Virus record (IMG/VR): IMGVR_UViG_3300010354_000230
Coordinates: 1 to 37,725 of that record
Source of the DNA: a virus
Length of the DNA: 37,725 nt
Strand: one strand, 5' to 3'
Positions 1 to 8,190 of this stretch are shown here, in pieces (position 1 is the stretch's first letter; each line of letters starts with the position of its first letter). Under the pieces are notes generated by a model. That model made no database searches, was not told the origin of the DNA, and saw nothing but the letters and a program-made list of their open reading frames with translations. The position numbers and the translations under genes were made by a program.

Positions 1-1044
1 CATAATCTTAAATAGGTCCTGCATTGTTTGATTGTTCTTAAGAGTAGTTTGAGTAACTTGACTTGGTATTAGATCAATGTTTAATTTGAATTCATCGCCT
101 TTAGCAAAGTCAGCTTTTTCAATGCCTAAATCGTTAAGGCCTTTTCCTCTTCTTACAATATAGTCATTAAATATTGATGAAACTAATTCAAGATATCTTT
201 CATCGGGCGATGTACTTAGTAATTCATTACCTCTTAGTCCCCGCTCTTCTATAAATGCAAGTATATCAAGTAAAAGAATTTCATTAATATCAGCAGGTAT
301 CTTTTTATGGTCAATCGGCTCTCTATAGCTTAATAGATTTATTGTATAAGGATCAATAAGCTTAGCAGATATTGATTGTGAACCTCCTGGTTTATAAAAC
401 TTAAAAACAATTGATTCGATTGGTTTACTTAGGTCATCCTGTAAAATTGTTGAGGTTAACTTTGGATTAAGAACCGTTATAAGATACTCTGCAAATGAAG
501 ATGTTTTGAAAATTTCCAGTTGGTCTTCAATTGGGGTTGAAATAAACTTTTTAATTTTTTCTTTTTGATTATCCGTCAAATAACCCTTAAATATTGGCAA
601 CAGCGGAGTAACACCTAATGCATTTGCCCAGTCTTCAATAACTCTAGGATCTTCGATTATCTTAGTAATCTTACCATTTGAATTCTTTACTTGGATATGA
701 GTCAATACCAAGTTATTCTTAGGTAATTTATCATACTTAATTACACCAGGTTCATTATGTACAAAATACTGAAAACAAAATCTCCAGGTATTAGGAATAG
801 AATCAAAAAAAGAAGATGTAGAATCTTTAATGTAGGTAATTGGCTTTTCATAATATACCATTAAAGTTCTATCAATTAAATTAATTGGCTTATCATTTGA
901 TTTAAAGAATTTTAAAGACTGTCCAGATTTTTCAAATGAAAATGCAGAACCGGATAACTTTTCAGTTACCACCAAATAGTCCTTAAATAGGTCATTGACA
1001 AAATCTTGGCCTAATTCTTTATAAATCTTAGCTAATTCTTTCAT
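1..1044 (-). CDS. Nucleotidyltransferase (RNA/DNA ligase-like) fold protein, 3' end cut off by window
   Basis: The reading frame is open from an ATG at 1044 to the left edge, giving 348 codons with the C-terminus missing. Residues 26-33 read VTEKLSGS, in the position and context of ligase motif I (KxDG), but with Ser where Asp is expected. Around residues 80-105 the RFCFQYF segment followed by IKYDKLPKNNLVLTHI resembles the motif III region of phage ligase-like proteins. Later PIESIVFKFYK resembles motif IV/V (EGIVF...K). I infer a divergent member of the covalent nucleotidyltransferase superfamily; the family link comes from motif order, not from a search. The gene follows the 1199-2470 gene after a terminator and has its own promoter-like element at 1067-1077. 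It could be a real enzyme with an altered motif I, or a non-catalytic binding protein. Codon use looks like that of its neighbours. Confidence 0.7.
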   Translation of the reverse strand, partial: MKELAKIYKELGQDFVNDLFKDYLVVTEKLSGSAFSFEKSGQSLKFFKSNDKPINLIDRTLMVYYEKPITYIKDSTSSFFDSIPNTWRFCFQYFVHNEPGVIKYDKLPKNNLVLTHIQVKNSNGKITKIIEDPRVIEDWANALGVTPLLPIFKGYLTDNQKEKIKKFISTPIEDQLEIFKTSSFAEYLITVLNPKLTSTILQDDLSKPIESIVFKFYKPGGSQSISAKLIDPYTINLLSYREPIDHKKIPADINEILLLDILAFIEERGLRGNELLSTSPDERYLELVSSIFNDYIVRRGKGLNDLGIEKADFAKGDEFKLNIDLIPSQVTQTTLKNNQTMQDLFKIM

Positions 1045-1066
1045 TTAATTAATTTTTGTATTACCT

Positions 1067-1077
1067 TTTATATATTC
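1067..1077 (-). promoter_or_regulatory. Late-promoter-like element GAATATATAAA
   Basis: The minus strand reads GAATATATAAA, ending 22 nt before the ATG at 1044. The identical 11-mer occurs at 8191-8201 and 35595-35605, also upstream of starts. It resembles the T4 late promoter TATAAATA. It lies just past the terminator at 1094-1121, which fits a new transcription unit starting here. Confidence 0.45.
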
Positions 1078-1093
1078 TTAGAAAATACCTAAA

Positions 1094-1121
1094 TAAAAAA
1101 TAGGTGAGACGATAGCTCACC
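1094..1121 (-). terminator. Rho-independent terminator
   Basis: On the minus strand GGTGAG-CTATCGT-CTCACC forms a 6-bp perfect stem with a 7-nt loop (1103-1121), followed by TATTTTTTATTT. It lies about 78 nt past the stop of the 423-aa gene and before the promoter-like element of the next gene, so it probably ends the unit that contains the 423-aa gene. It is the clearest terminator in the window. Confidence 0.75.
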
Positions 1122-1198
1122 CATTATCGTTACCGATTTCTTTGAAAATAAATTCATATTACTTAAAATAGATAGCCTATTAGAAGTAAGATCTGGTA

Positions 1199-2470
1199 CT
1201 ATCTACCGTATTTAATTATACCGAGTAATTGATTGAGTGCAGCAAAGGTTCCGGTTAGTTTATAAAGTTTGCCATTGTATCTAAATACAATGCCTTCGGT
1301 AGGATAGATTGAATTTATTCCGCCAATTCTATCAAGTCTGGCCAATTCATCTTCAACCTTTTTAACCTGATCAGCTCCACCGGTTTTTCTAATTTTATCT
1401 GCCTCAGCTTGTAGATATGCCCGAAGTCTTTCGGTTTCTCCGGTTGGATCGGCTGCAAGAAAGTTACTTGCATTCTTAAGAATGACAGATCCTAATTCCA
1501 AAAACAGATCTTCAAAAGGCCTGATGTTTTCTTTATACTTTTTCTTAACATCCTCCTTATCAAATTTCTTAATCTTTGCAGATTCTTCTGGTGTTAATAC
1601 TTTATCTAACGATCTCATATTTAAAGTATTCTTATCATCATAGGCCCATCTTCTTAAAAGACCTTCTTTTACATCTTGTGGAGCAGAAGAAAATTCTTTA
1701 TCAATCAATTCTCTCCACCACATTTCATGATATCTTGATACTTCATCACCATCATTAAGATTATACCTTTTTTGTAATTCAATTACCTTATTAATGAACT
1801 TTTGTTTATTTTCACTGAAGTCCATGTCCTGTTGTAATTGTATAATTCTAGGTGGTATAATCTTAAAAGTTTTTCCTAAATCAGCTTGGACTTTGGATAA
1901 GATAGCAGGTATCTCCTTTGCAGGTCTAGCCTCAGTACCAACAACATTGCCGTTACCGTCAGTTTTAGTTATATTATGAAACTGAATAACATCAGTATCA
2001 TAATTGATAACATTAGGATTCTTAGAATAGATAAGTTCCATGTTCATGAAATTCTTACCGTTTGCAAAGGTTTCATCCTGAACTTTTTGTGGTAATCTAA
2101 TTAAAAGATCAGCAAGATCTTGCGCAGCAAATTGGAATGTATCTCGTACCGATGCACTTGGATGATCTGCAAACTTTTGCTTAAAATCAGAAAGAGACAT
2201 TGGATTAATACTCTCCCCTTTATTTCTTGCAAATTTTACTTCTCCATCTTGAATAGTAGCCCATACATTTTGGCCATCAGTTTTTTCGGTAGGATCTTCT
2301 TCAAAGTTTAATTCACCACGAAGCCCAGCATCAATGATACTTTTAAAGTCTCCAAAAGTTAAACCCTTATCATCAAACGGATGATTCATGTGGCCAGCAG
2401 CGCCACCTTCTAAAAGTAATGGCTGGCTTTTATCGGCCAGCCATTGTTCAAAAAGCTTAATATATTTCAT
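1199..2470 (-). CDS. Ligase-like nucleotidyltransferase with capsid-targeting leader
   Basis: 423 aa. Seen: motif I KTDG at 63-66 (Lys63 would be the nucleotide-accepting residue), an ARNKG segment at 81-85 matching the usual RxxxG motif, a NMELIY motif III-like strand at 143-148, and EGIVF at 392-396 followed by Lys401/Lys404 for motifs IV and V. This motif order is that of the covalent nucleotidyltransferases (DNA and RNA ligases, capping enzymes); similar proteins with GHMxHPF before the KxDG region occur in T4-like phages. The first 21 residues (MKYIKLFEQW...LLLE) look like a T4 capsid-targeting leader ending at a perfect prohead-protease site LLE/G, so the mature enzyme would begin at Gly22. 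I infer packaging in the head. The substrate (nick, RNA end or protein) cannot be told. A terminator follows the gene. Confidence 0.8.
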   Translation of the reverse strand: MKYIKLFEQWLADKSQPLLLEGGAAGHMNHPFDDKGLTFGDFKSIIDAGLRGELNFEEDPTEKTDGQNVWATIQDGEVKFARNKGESINPMSLSDFKQKFADHPSASVRDTFQFAAQDLADLLIRLPQKVQDETFANGKNFMNMELIYSKNPNVINYDTDVIQFHNITKTDGNGNVVGTEARPAKEIPAILSKVQADLGKTFKIIPPRIIQLQQDMDFSENKQKFINKVIELQKRYNLNDGDEVSRYHEMWWRELIDKEFSSAPQDVKEGLLRRWAYDDKNTLNMRSLDKVLTPEESAKIKKFDKEDVKKKYKENIRPFEDLFLELGSVILKNASNFLAADPTGETERLRAYLQAEADKIRKTGGADQVKKVEDELARLDRIGGINSIYPTEGIVFRYNGKLYKLTGTFAALNQLLGIIKYGR

Positions 2471-2479
2471 GTATTAAAA

Positions 2480-3835
2480 TTACTTTCCCATTGAGGATTG
2501 TAAAGCCCCAACCATTGCACCATAGTCACCTTTGTACTTAGACTTAAGGCCATCGATAACTTCCTTAGCTTTTGCTTCATCAAATTTATCGCCATGTGCA
2601 GATTTCAAAATTTCAGTTGCGTATTCTTCAAAATCAGAATCAGACTTAATTTCTTTTTCTGAAATCTTACCTTCTTTTACAACAACAGTACCTTGTGTGG
2701 CTGCTTCATCTTTTGCAGTTTTAGGTTCTTCAGTAATTTTTTGATCTTTAGTTACTAATTCTTCGCCTTCTTCTTCCTTCTTTTCAGTAGGTTCTCCAGT
2801 CTTTACTAATTCTGCAGCAATTCCTGCGGCAGTTTTAGAACCATCTCCTTTTACAACTGGTATTTCAATTCCATTTTGATCTTCTTCATTTAAGTATGAC
2901 TCAGAAACAAACTGTGAGAATGATCTTATTGAAGATACAGAACGAGAAACCGTTTCCTCAACTTCTTCTGTTTCTTCAGTCTCATCGGTTTCAATAGAAT
3001 CAGCTACAGGAACCGCTTCATCGTCATCTTCAGCATCATCTTGATAAGTAACCTTTTTGTTAATGTTAATATCCTCTTCTTTAATAAAATCTTCAAAGGT
3101 CATTATTCTACGTTTAGCAACCGGATCAGTTCCTGATTTTTCATCATCGCCTTCAGCAGGTACCTCTGCGGTAATTTCCTGATCTTTAGTTACTAATTTT
3201 TCGCCATCCTTTTCGCTATCTTCTTTAGGTTCACCTAATTTAACAGTCTTATCTTCAATTTCTTCGGCGGCGTCTTCTTCAACTTCAGCACCAACCAGAT
3301 TACCACTTGTATCAAATTTAAGTTCTAAACCATTACTTAGGTATACTTCAAAACCTTCTTCATCGCTTTCAGCCTTAGTTACCTTTGCATCAGTATATTT
3401 TGAAGCAACATAATCAAGAATCCCTTTAGGTAATGTATTAGGATCTACATAATCCTCATCTTTATCTTCGGCACCGGTTTCAGGAGCAGGAGCAGCAATT
3501 TCTTCGTCACCTTCAGCAACCTCACCAGTTGCACCAACTTCTTTGTCTTCTTCTTTTTCCCCTTCTTTATCTTCTAAAGATTTAGGTTCGCCCATATCTT
3601 TAATTTCATCCTCGATATCTTCAGCATCATCTTCACTGATATCATTCTTTGGATTGAATTCTTTTAATAAGGCCTCTAATTTTGAAAGAAGAGATTTTTC
3701 CTTTTTGATTTCGTCAATGTTATTATAGCCTAGCTTTTGAACTAATTCCGCTAAAGCTTCTTGGCTAAGATTTGCTGATTCAAGGATAGAAAGACTACCA
3801 TTAGAAGCAGCTGAAAACTTTTTAATAGGCTTCAT
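2480..3835 (-). CDS. Acidic head-core-like protein with three capsid-targeting-like motifs
   Basis: 451 aa, extremely rich in Glu and Asp, mostly low complexity. The N-terminus MKPIKKF...SILE/S matches a leader plus T4 prohead-protease site (I17-L18-E19 before S20). Two similar short motifs recur inside: MTFEDFIKEED at 245-255 and RSFSQFVSE at 304-312. A unit of about 26 residues is repeated: GEPK...GEKLVTKDQEIT at 201-222 and GEPT...GEELVTKDQKIT at 347-368, with a weaker copy near 82-97. Residues about 396-451 look like a compact helical domain. In T4 the acidic scaffold protein gp22 and other core proteins are built and cleaved in this way, so a prohead core or internal head protein is a reasonable inference. 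It is not a clear gp22 homologue. A promoter-like element lies 25 nt upstream. The next gene, ten bases on, has the same kind of leader. Confidence 0.75.
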   Translation of the reverse strand: MKPIKKFSAASNGSLSILESANLSQEALAELVQKLGYNNIDEIKKEKSLLSKLEALLKEFNPKNDISEDDAEDIEDEIKDMGEPKSLEDKEGEKEEDKEVGATGEVAEGDEEIAAPAPETGAEDKDEDYVDPNTLPKGILDYVASKYTDAKVTKAESDEEGFEVYLSNGLELKFDTSGNLVGAEVEEDAAEEIEDKTVKLGEPKEDSEKDGEKLVTKDQEITAEVPAEGDDEKSGTDPVAKRRIMTFEDFIKEEDININKKVTYQDDAEDDDEAVPVADSIETDETEETEEVEETVSRSVSSIRSFSQFVSESYLNEEDQNGIEIPVVKGDGSKTAAGIAAELVKTGEPTEKKEEEGEELVTKDQKITEEPKTAKDEAATQGTVVVKEGKISEKEIKSDSDFEEYATEILKSAHGDKFDEAKAKEVIDGLKSKYKGDYGAMVGALQSSMGK

Positions 3836-3860
3836 TTGTATTTGATTTTTTTGTTCTTTT

Positions 3861-3871
3861 TTTATATATCC
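3861..3871 (-). promoter_or_regulatory. Late-promoter-like element GGATATATAAA
   Basis: The minus strand reads GGATATATAAA, one mismatch from the 11-mer GAATATATAAA found at three other sites, with 25 nt to the ATG at 3835. It lies between uvsW and the acidic head-core-like gene, where expression would plausibly change from replication to head genes. Confidence 0.35.
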
Positions 3872-3896
3872 ATGACATTATGAAAAGATATTACAT

Positions 3897-5399
3897 TTAG
3901 AATTTAATGGACTGTACTTCAAATGGAAATTTCTCTTCCTTATAGATTTTTCTGCGTTCCATTCCATGCCTGTATATGTAATTCATCCAGTCATGATCAT
4001 CTGTCTTATACCTAATATCATCAATAAAATCATAAATTTTGACAATATCCTTTGCCACATGTTTACGGAGACCACGACCGATGGATTGGCGAATGATTAC
4101 TTCTGACTTAAAAGATTCTGTAAAAAAGATGTTATGTATATTTTTTATAGAGATACCGGTTGAAAAGGTACCGTATGATGCAACAATGATAACATCATTA
4201 TTCTTTTCCATTCTTGACTTAAATTCTTCGCGAATATCGGCATTAACGGATCCATCCACATAATATATTTTCTTATCAGTTATCTCTCGCAGCTTTTTGT
4301 ATATTTTTTCTCCGTATGCTATTTTATGAAAAAGAACCAGAGAATTTGAATTTGACTTTTTAATTACATTACAGATAAAGTCTAGTCTTTTTTCATTTTC
4401 ATTAATAAAGTTTTGTTCTAATGAAAATAGTTTTTGACGATCATACGGATTTTTAGATAGTTCTGAAAACGCCTCTTTTTGCGAGTCAGTTGCATAATCC
4501 ATTAAAATCTGTAATACTTTACATTTTGCAATATGGCCTTCGTCTTGTAAATAATTTGCTTTAACCTGAGTTACTAAAGGACCCATTGCCGACATTAGAC
4601 TTAAACGATCAACGGTACCTCTTTTAGGAATAGTACCGCTTAACCCAAATCTATAATCACAATGCCAGCACATATCCATTATCTTTTGAATTGATGTTGC
4701 CTTAGCCTTATGTGTTTCATCTACAAATACAGCATCAAATTGGGTAAAGTAATCTTCTTCATATTTAACTAAAGACTGGTATGTACCAATAACTATGTTA
4801 GAACTTTTTCTTAATTTTACACCGGCATATATTTGTTGGATTCTTATAGGAACCCTGCTCTTATTATATTGTTCAAAATCACCAGTGGCCTGCACAACTA
4901 AACTTACATTAGGAACAATCATTAAAATCTTTTTCTTACCTAACTGCTCCATCATATATGCAACAACCATAAATGATATTAAGGTTTTACCGGCAGATGT
5001 TGCTAATTCTGCTAAACATCTTCGATATCTTAATATCTTAAATGCAGCATCAACCTGATAATCTCTAGGTTTAATATCTGAATCTTTAAAGAAATCATCT
5101 ACCCATGCAGTAAAAGATTCAATAGTAATACTTTGATCAAATATATTAGTAATGCCATTCATGGTAAGAGGAAGATTATATTCTTTACAGATATCAATGA
5201 CCTCTTTCCATAATCCACCTGGAATCTTATTCTTCTTAATAAAAGATATATTACCGTCCCACACCTTCTTCTTAACCAACGGATGAAATCTCCACCCGTC
5301 AATCTTTTTTGTAAGACTGCTTTTTAGCTGTTCATATTCCAATTCGGTACATGAATCAATTACTAAAAACTTTTTATTATCTGATAATGATAGTTCCAT
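3897..5399 (-). CDS. uvsW: UvsW-like recombination DNA/RNA helicase (SF2)
   Basis: 500 aa, the usual length for T4 UvsW (about 500). Residues 1-105 form the small N-terminal domain before the helicase core. Core motifs: PRDYQ at 111-115 (Q-like motif), Walker A ATSAGKT at 133-139, motif II DETH at 227-230 (a DExH variant), motif III SGT at 254-256, and motif VI QSIGRGLR at 438-445. UvsW unwinds R-loops and D-loops and drives branch migration and fork regression, helping T4-like phages shift from origin-dependent to recombination-dependent replication. The start ATG overlaps the stop of the uvsY-like gene by one base (TAATG), so translation is probably coupled. The uvsW-uvsY neighbourhood is also seen in T4. 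Confidence 0.93.
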   Translation of the reverse strand: MELSLSDNKKFLVIDSCTELEYEQLKSSLTKKIDGWRFHPLVKKKVWDGNISFIKKNKIPGGLWKEVIDICKEYNLPLTMNGITNIFDQSITIESFTAWVDDFFKDSDIKPRDYQVDAAFKILRYRRCLAELATSAGKTLISFMVVAYMMEQLGKKKILMIVPNVSLVVQATGDFEQYNKSRVPIRIQQIYAGVKLRKSSNIVIGTYQSLVKYEEDYFTQFDAVFVDETHKAKATSIQKIMDMCWHCDYRFGLSGTIPKRGTVDRLSLMSAMGPLVTQVKANYLQDEGHIAKCKVLQILMDYATDSQKEAFSELSKNPYDRQKLFSLEQNFINENEKRLDFICNVIKKSNSNSLVLFHKIAYGEKIYKKLREITDKKIYYVDGSVNADIREEFKSRMEKNNDVIIVASYGTFSTGISIKNIHNIFFTESFKSEVIIRQSIGRGLRKHVAKDIVKIYDFIDDIRYKTDDHDWMNYIYRHGMERRKIYKEEKFPFEVQSIKF

Positions 5400-5845
5400 T
5401 ATTGTTCATCTTCGAGTCTTATGCGATTACGAATTGCAAATGCAAGATTATCTAATGTCTTAATACATTCATAGTAATAATCTACGTGGGATTGCAGCAT
5501 ATCTATTTGTGTTCTTAATGAACTAAGTTCTGCTTTAATAAATTGATGTTTTTCGCCGCTCGTTAATTTAACATCATAATTTAATGTATATTCTCTGTAC
5601 TGAGATCTATAATATTTTTCCCATGTTGCATTTCTCTTAAATATCATTGTCTTAAAATCAGTAACTTTATCTAACAAGATTTGTCTATATGATAACATGT
5701 TTACTTGACATTCAGCAAGCTCATTCATATTTTTGATCTTAAGAACTAGTTCATTTATTTTATTTTTCCAATCAATCCTGTCACTTGTTAGTCTAGCCTC
5801 AAGTTCCTCGTTAGCCTGTTTTATTTGTGTATCGTCAAATGCCAT
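5399..5845 (-). CDS. uvsY: UvsY-like recombination mediator
   Basis: 148 aa, close to T4 UvsY (137 aa), nearly all helical and highly charged. The second half has the arrangement I associate with UvsY: a Lys/Tyr-rich segment, then SGEKHQFIKAELSSLRTQID (97-116) and a final helix with IRNRIRLEDE. UvsY loads the UvsX recombinase on gp32-coated single-stranded DNA. The assignment rests on this pattern and on position immediately before uvsW and in the same run as gp32- and primase-like genes. The start is preceded by AAGGA with 8-nt spacing, one of the few Shine-Dalgarno-like sites here. The gene overlaps both neighbours by one base (TAATG at both ends). Another helical accessory protein cannot be excluded. 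Confidence 0.7.
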   Translation of the reverse strand: MAFDDTQIKQANEELEARLTSDRIDWKNKINELVLKIKNMNELAECQVNMLSYRQILLDKVTDFKTMIFKRNATWEKYYRSQYREYTLNYDVKLTSGEKHQFIKAELSSLRTQIDMLQSHVDYYYECIKTLDNLAFAIRNRIRLEDEQ

Positions 5846-6066
5846 TAGAATATTCCTTTATCGTTATTAATGCGTTTTGCCATTTTTATTTTAGGCTGAA
5901 ACTTTTTCTTAGGTTGATCTACTTTAATATCTTTTTTATCATGGGATAGTTTACTTTTAGTAAACGAAGTAAATAGCCTGATTCTTTTTTGGCTATCTTC
6001 ATAATCTTCATAAAAGTTTTCTATCTGCTCGTTCACAAACGATTCATATTTTTTTATTTCAATCAT
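5845..6066 (-). CDS. Small basic protein with capsid-targeting-like N-terminus
   Basis: 73 aa. The N-terminus MIEIKKYESFVNEQ resembles the MKxIKxFExF leaders of the other suspected head proteins here, but no [L/I]-x-E-[A/G/S] site follows. From about residue 27 the protein is Lys-rich (FTKSKLSHDKKDIK, then KKKFQPKIKMAKR), which suggests nucleic acid binding. It overlaps the primase stop by four bases (ATGA) and uvsY by one base, so it is translated with replication genes. It may be a small internal head protein or an accessory factor for primase or recombination. I do not recognise the family. Confidence 0.6.
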   Translation of the reverse strand: MIEIKKYESFVNEQIENFYEDYEDSQKRIRLFTSFTKSKLSHDKKDIKVDQPKKKFQPKIKMAKRINNDKGIF

Positions 6067-7133
6067 ATAAAAATAATATCTAAATGATTGTTTGTAAAAT
6101 ATCTATCAATGCTTCTTAGACACCCAGTTCGGTTTTCGTATTCATATTTTACAAGATCATTTAAGTCCTTAACTTTTTTACTAGGTATTGAATAATCTTT
6201 TAGAAACTTATCCCACATAAATACCGTTTGTCCAGATTTAAGTTTCTCAATCATTCTAGTCTTTCCTTCAATATCATTATCAAAGAAATACCTTGCGGTT
6301 GGTATTTCATTAAATTCAAGTATTTGTTTTTTAACACCAGTAAGACCTATTGAATTGGTCATAAACATTGCATCTATAGGACCTTCAAATATTGTAAAAT
6401 CTCTGCTTAGGTCTGCTGTTAATATTCCAAATAACATAGATATCTTATTAAGATTATCCATGTCTTCTTCTGATACATTCAAAGGCTTTTTTAGTCTATC
6501 ATAAATTCTTTGAATGTTCCATGTTTTATATTTAGGTCCTTTACCTTCAAGATCTCTTGTTTGAAATCCTATTACTTTACCATCCGGCGTTAGGTTAAAA
6601 ACAAAGAGTTCTTTTTTACGAGGATCATATCCAAATTGATTAGTTTTATGTTGTAATAATCTACTCTTAAGATATGGATATGCTCTATATGTTAATGAAT
6701 TTATTGGATATACATTAAACCCAATCGCCAATTCATCAAAGGTTAATGCAAGTTCTTTAATTTTATCAAAGAGATAAAAATCAAGAGATTCACCTAAAGA
6801 AAAAGATCTTTTATTTTCTTTTATGTAATTGAGTACTTCAACGCGATCCTCTCCTTCAAAGTTAGAGTTAAAGTCCTTAAGAAATGTATCTAATGATACG
6901 TGAGCAGAACAATTATAACAATGAACATAGAGATCGTTCCAATAAAGGTTACCTCTTTTCTTATTAGGTGAAGAAGTTGAATCTCCACAATAAGGGCATG
7001 CAAAGTTCAATCTGTCTCTGCCTTCTAAAACCCTTTTCTTTTCAGGATGAGAATGGCTATTATGAAGAACTCGGACTATTTTATCAATAATCCGAGTCTT
7101 CATTTCAGAAGATATCATAACTTCTGTAGCCAT
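6063..7133 (-). CDS. 61: DNA primase, gp61/DnaG type
   Basis: 356 aa (T4 gp61 is 342). An N-terminal zinc-ribbon is clear: CPYC at 46-49 and CYNC at 72-75. The Toprim catalytic core has FEGPIDA at 247-253 (Glu248) and the acidic motif FFDNDIEGK at 281-289 (Asp283, Asp285). Together these define a bacterial/T4-type primase that makes RNA primers for lagging-strand synthesis with the replicative helicase, which is not in this window. The gene starts four bases after the stop of the gp32-like gene and overlaps the next gene by four bases (ATGA), so ssDNA-binding protein, primase, small protein, UvsY and UvsW appear to form one coupled series. Confidence 0.93.
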   Translation of the reverse strand: MATEVMISSEMKTRIIDKIVRVLHNSHSHPEKKRVLEGRDRLNFACPYCGDSTSSPNKKRGNLYWNDLYVHCYNCSAHVSLDTFLKDFNSNFEGEDRVEVLNYIKENKRSFSLGESLDFYLFDKIKELALTFDELAIGFNVYPINSLTYRAYPYLKSRLLQHKTNQFGYDPRKKELFVFNLTPDGKVIGFQTRDLEGKGPKYKTWNIQRIYDRLKKPLNVSEEDMDNLNKISMLFGILTADLSRDFTIFEGPIDAMFMTNSIGLTGVKKQILEFNEIPTARYFFDNDIEGKTRMIEKLKSGQTVFMWDKFLKDYSIPSKKVKDLNDLVKYEYENRTGCLRSIDRYFTNNHLDIIFI

Positions 7134-7137
7134 AGGA

Positions 7138-8046
7138 TTAGAGATCTAATCCATTAATGAAATCATCGAAATCATCAGCCTTTTCCGATGTAGATGTTTG
7201 TTCATCAAGATCTAAATCATCCTCTTTAGGTGCAGCCTTAGGGGCCGGTTTAGCGGCAGCCTTTGGTGCAGATTTAGTTATTGTTTCAATTGAACTACCC
7301 GGAGAAGAATACTGTGAAAGGATGTTCATTACTTTATTTCTCTGTTCATCATTCCAAGGTTTGTAATCAAAGTTAGCCAGATCCGGAGCATCCTTAAGAT
7401 AATCCAAAATCATTTTACGACCTTCGTTAGTATCGGTTACGTTTTCACCGTCAATGGTCATAGCCGAACGAGATCCTTGGAATTTACATGAATCATAATT
7501 AGGATAACCTCCTTTCTTGGAAAGAACCAATTCAAAGTTTTTACCTTCAAACGGATCAAACACCTGAGTAGGTTCATCGAATTGAGGATTCAATTCTTCA
7601 TCAATCTTAGCCTTAATCTTATATCCAAATTTGAATACTTTGATTTGACCTTCAAGATCGCGATTTTGTGGATCCTTAACGATTTGAACCAATGCATAGA
7701 ATACTTCCCTACGCTTTAGCCCTTCAGACATTTTTTTATCTACGGCAGATTCCGAATTACGTAGTTTAAAGAACATATCCTGTACCGGACATTTCTCACC
7801 TACAGTAGAAGGAGAATCAGCATAGAAACCATTTCCGTCTCGGTCTTCTAACCAATAAACGAATTTACGAACGAAAGGTTTGCGGGGATTTTTGATATTA
7901 GGTAAGAACCTAAGTAAAGAACGGTAAGTACCGTCTTGCCCTTGATCGGGCTTTGGAGAGTAAAGATCGCTGCCTCCACCTGAAGGGCGATCTCCTGTGT
8001 CGAGGTCATTAACACTCACACTGAAAATGTCGAATTCATTTGCCAT
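7138..8046 (-). CDS. 32: gp32-like single-stranded DNA-binding protein
   Basis: 302 aa, same size as T4 gp32 (301). Residues 43-99 (LLRFLPN...PSTVGEKCPVQDMF) align with the T4 gp32 core around its zinc site, and VFYALVQIVKDPQNRDLEGQ (115-134) matches the T4 ILVVKDP segment. A flexible Ala/Pro/Lys linker is followed by an acidic tail ending DDFDDFINGLDL, the usual partner-binding tail. The zinc ligands are not kept: T4 CPVC reads CPVQ here, and the other Cys and His positions appear replaced. The T4 N-terminal LAST motif (KRKST) is not seen. The protein coats ssDNA in replication and recombination with primase, UvsY and UvsW, encoded directly downstream. A long leader precedes it. Confidence 0.9.
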   Translation of the reverse strand: MANEFDIFSVSVNDLDTGDRPSGGGSDLYSPKPDQGQDGTYRSLLRFLPNIKNPRKPFVRKFVYWLEDRDGNGFYADSPSTVGEKCPVQDMFFKLRNSESAVDKKMSEGLKRREVFYALVQIVKDPQNRDLEGQIKVFKFGYKIKAKIDEELNPQFDEPTQVFDPFEGKNFELVLSKKGGYPNYDSCKFQGSRSAMTIDGENVTDTNEGRKMILDYLKDAPDLANFDYKPWNDEQRNKVMNILSQYSSPGSSIETITKSAPKAAAKPAPKAAPKEDDLDLDEQTSTSEKADDFDDFINGLDL

Positions 8047-8190
8047 TTTAGTTGCCTTTTTTTAAGTTTTGTTTTTAATTTAGTTAAAAGCATAACTTAG
8101 CATTGCCTATTTACGTGCCCGGGATTGCCAATAAAAACTCTGCCTTGTTATTGCCAGTTAAAAGGTCCTAATAAATTAGTTCCTTTGTTA
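8047..8190 (-). promoter_or_regulatory. Leader of the gp32-like gene with repeated GGCAA
   Basis: The 144 nt between the promoter-like element and the ATG hold no gene. On the minus strand the motif GGCA occurs six times (near 8151, 8141, 8125, 8116, 8103 and 8052), four of them as GGCAA. The last 45 nt before the start are almost only A, U and C. T4 gp32 represses its own mRNA by binding an unstructured A/U-rich stretch next to a 5' pseudoknot. A similar autoregulatory leader is plausible, but I could not fold a convincing pseudoknot by eye. Confidence 0.35.

Noticed and set aside
3836-3896. Terminator between uvsW and the acidic protein gene
   Set aside because: T-rich runs are present, but no stem of useful length precedes them.
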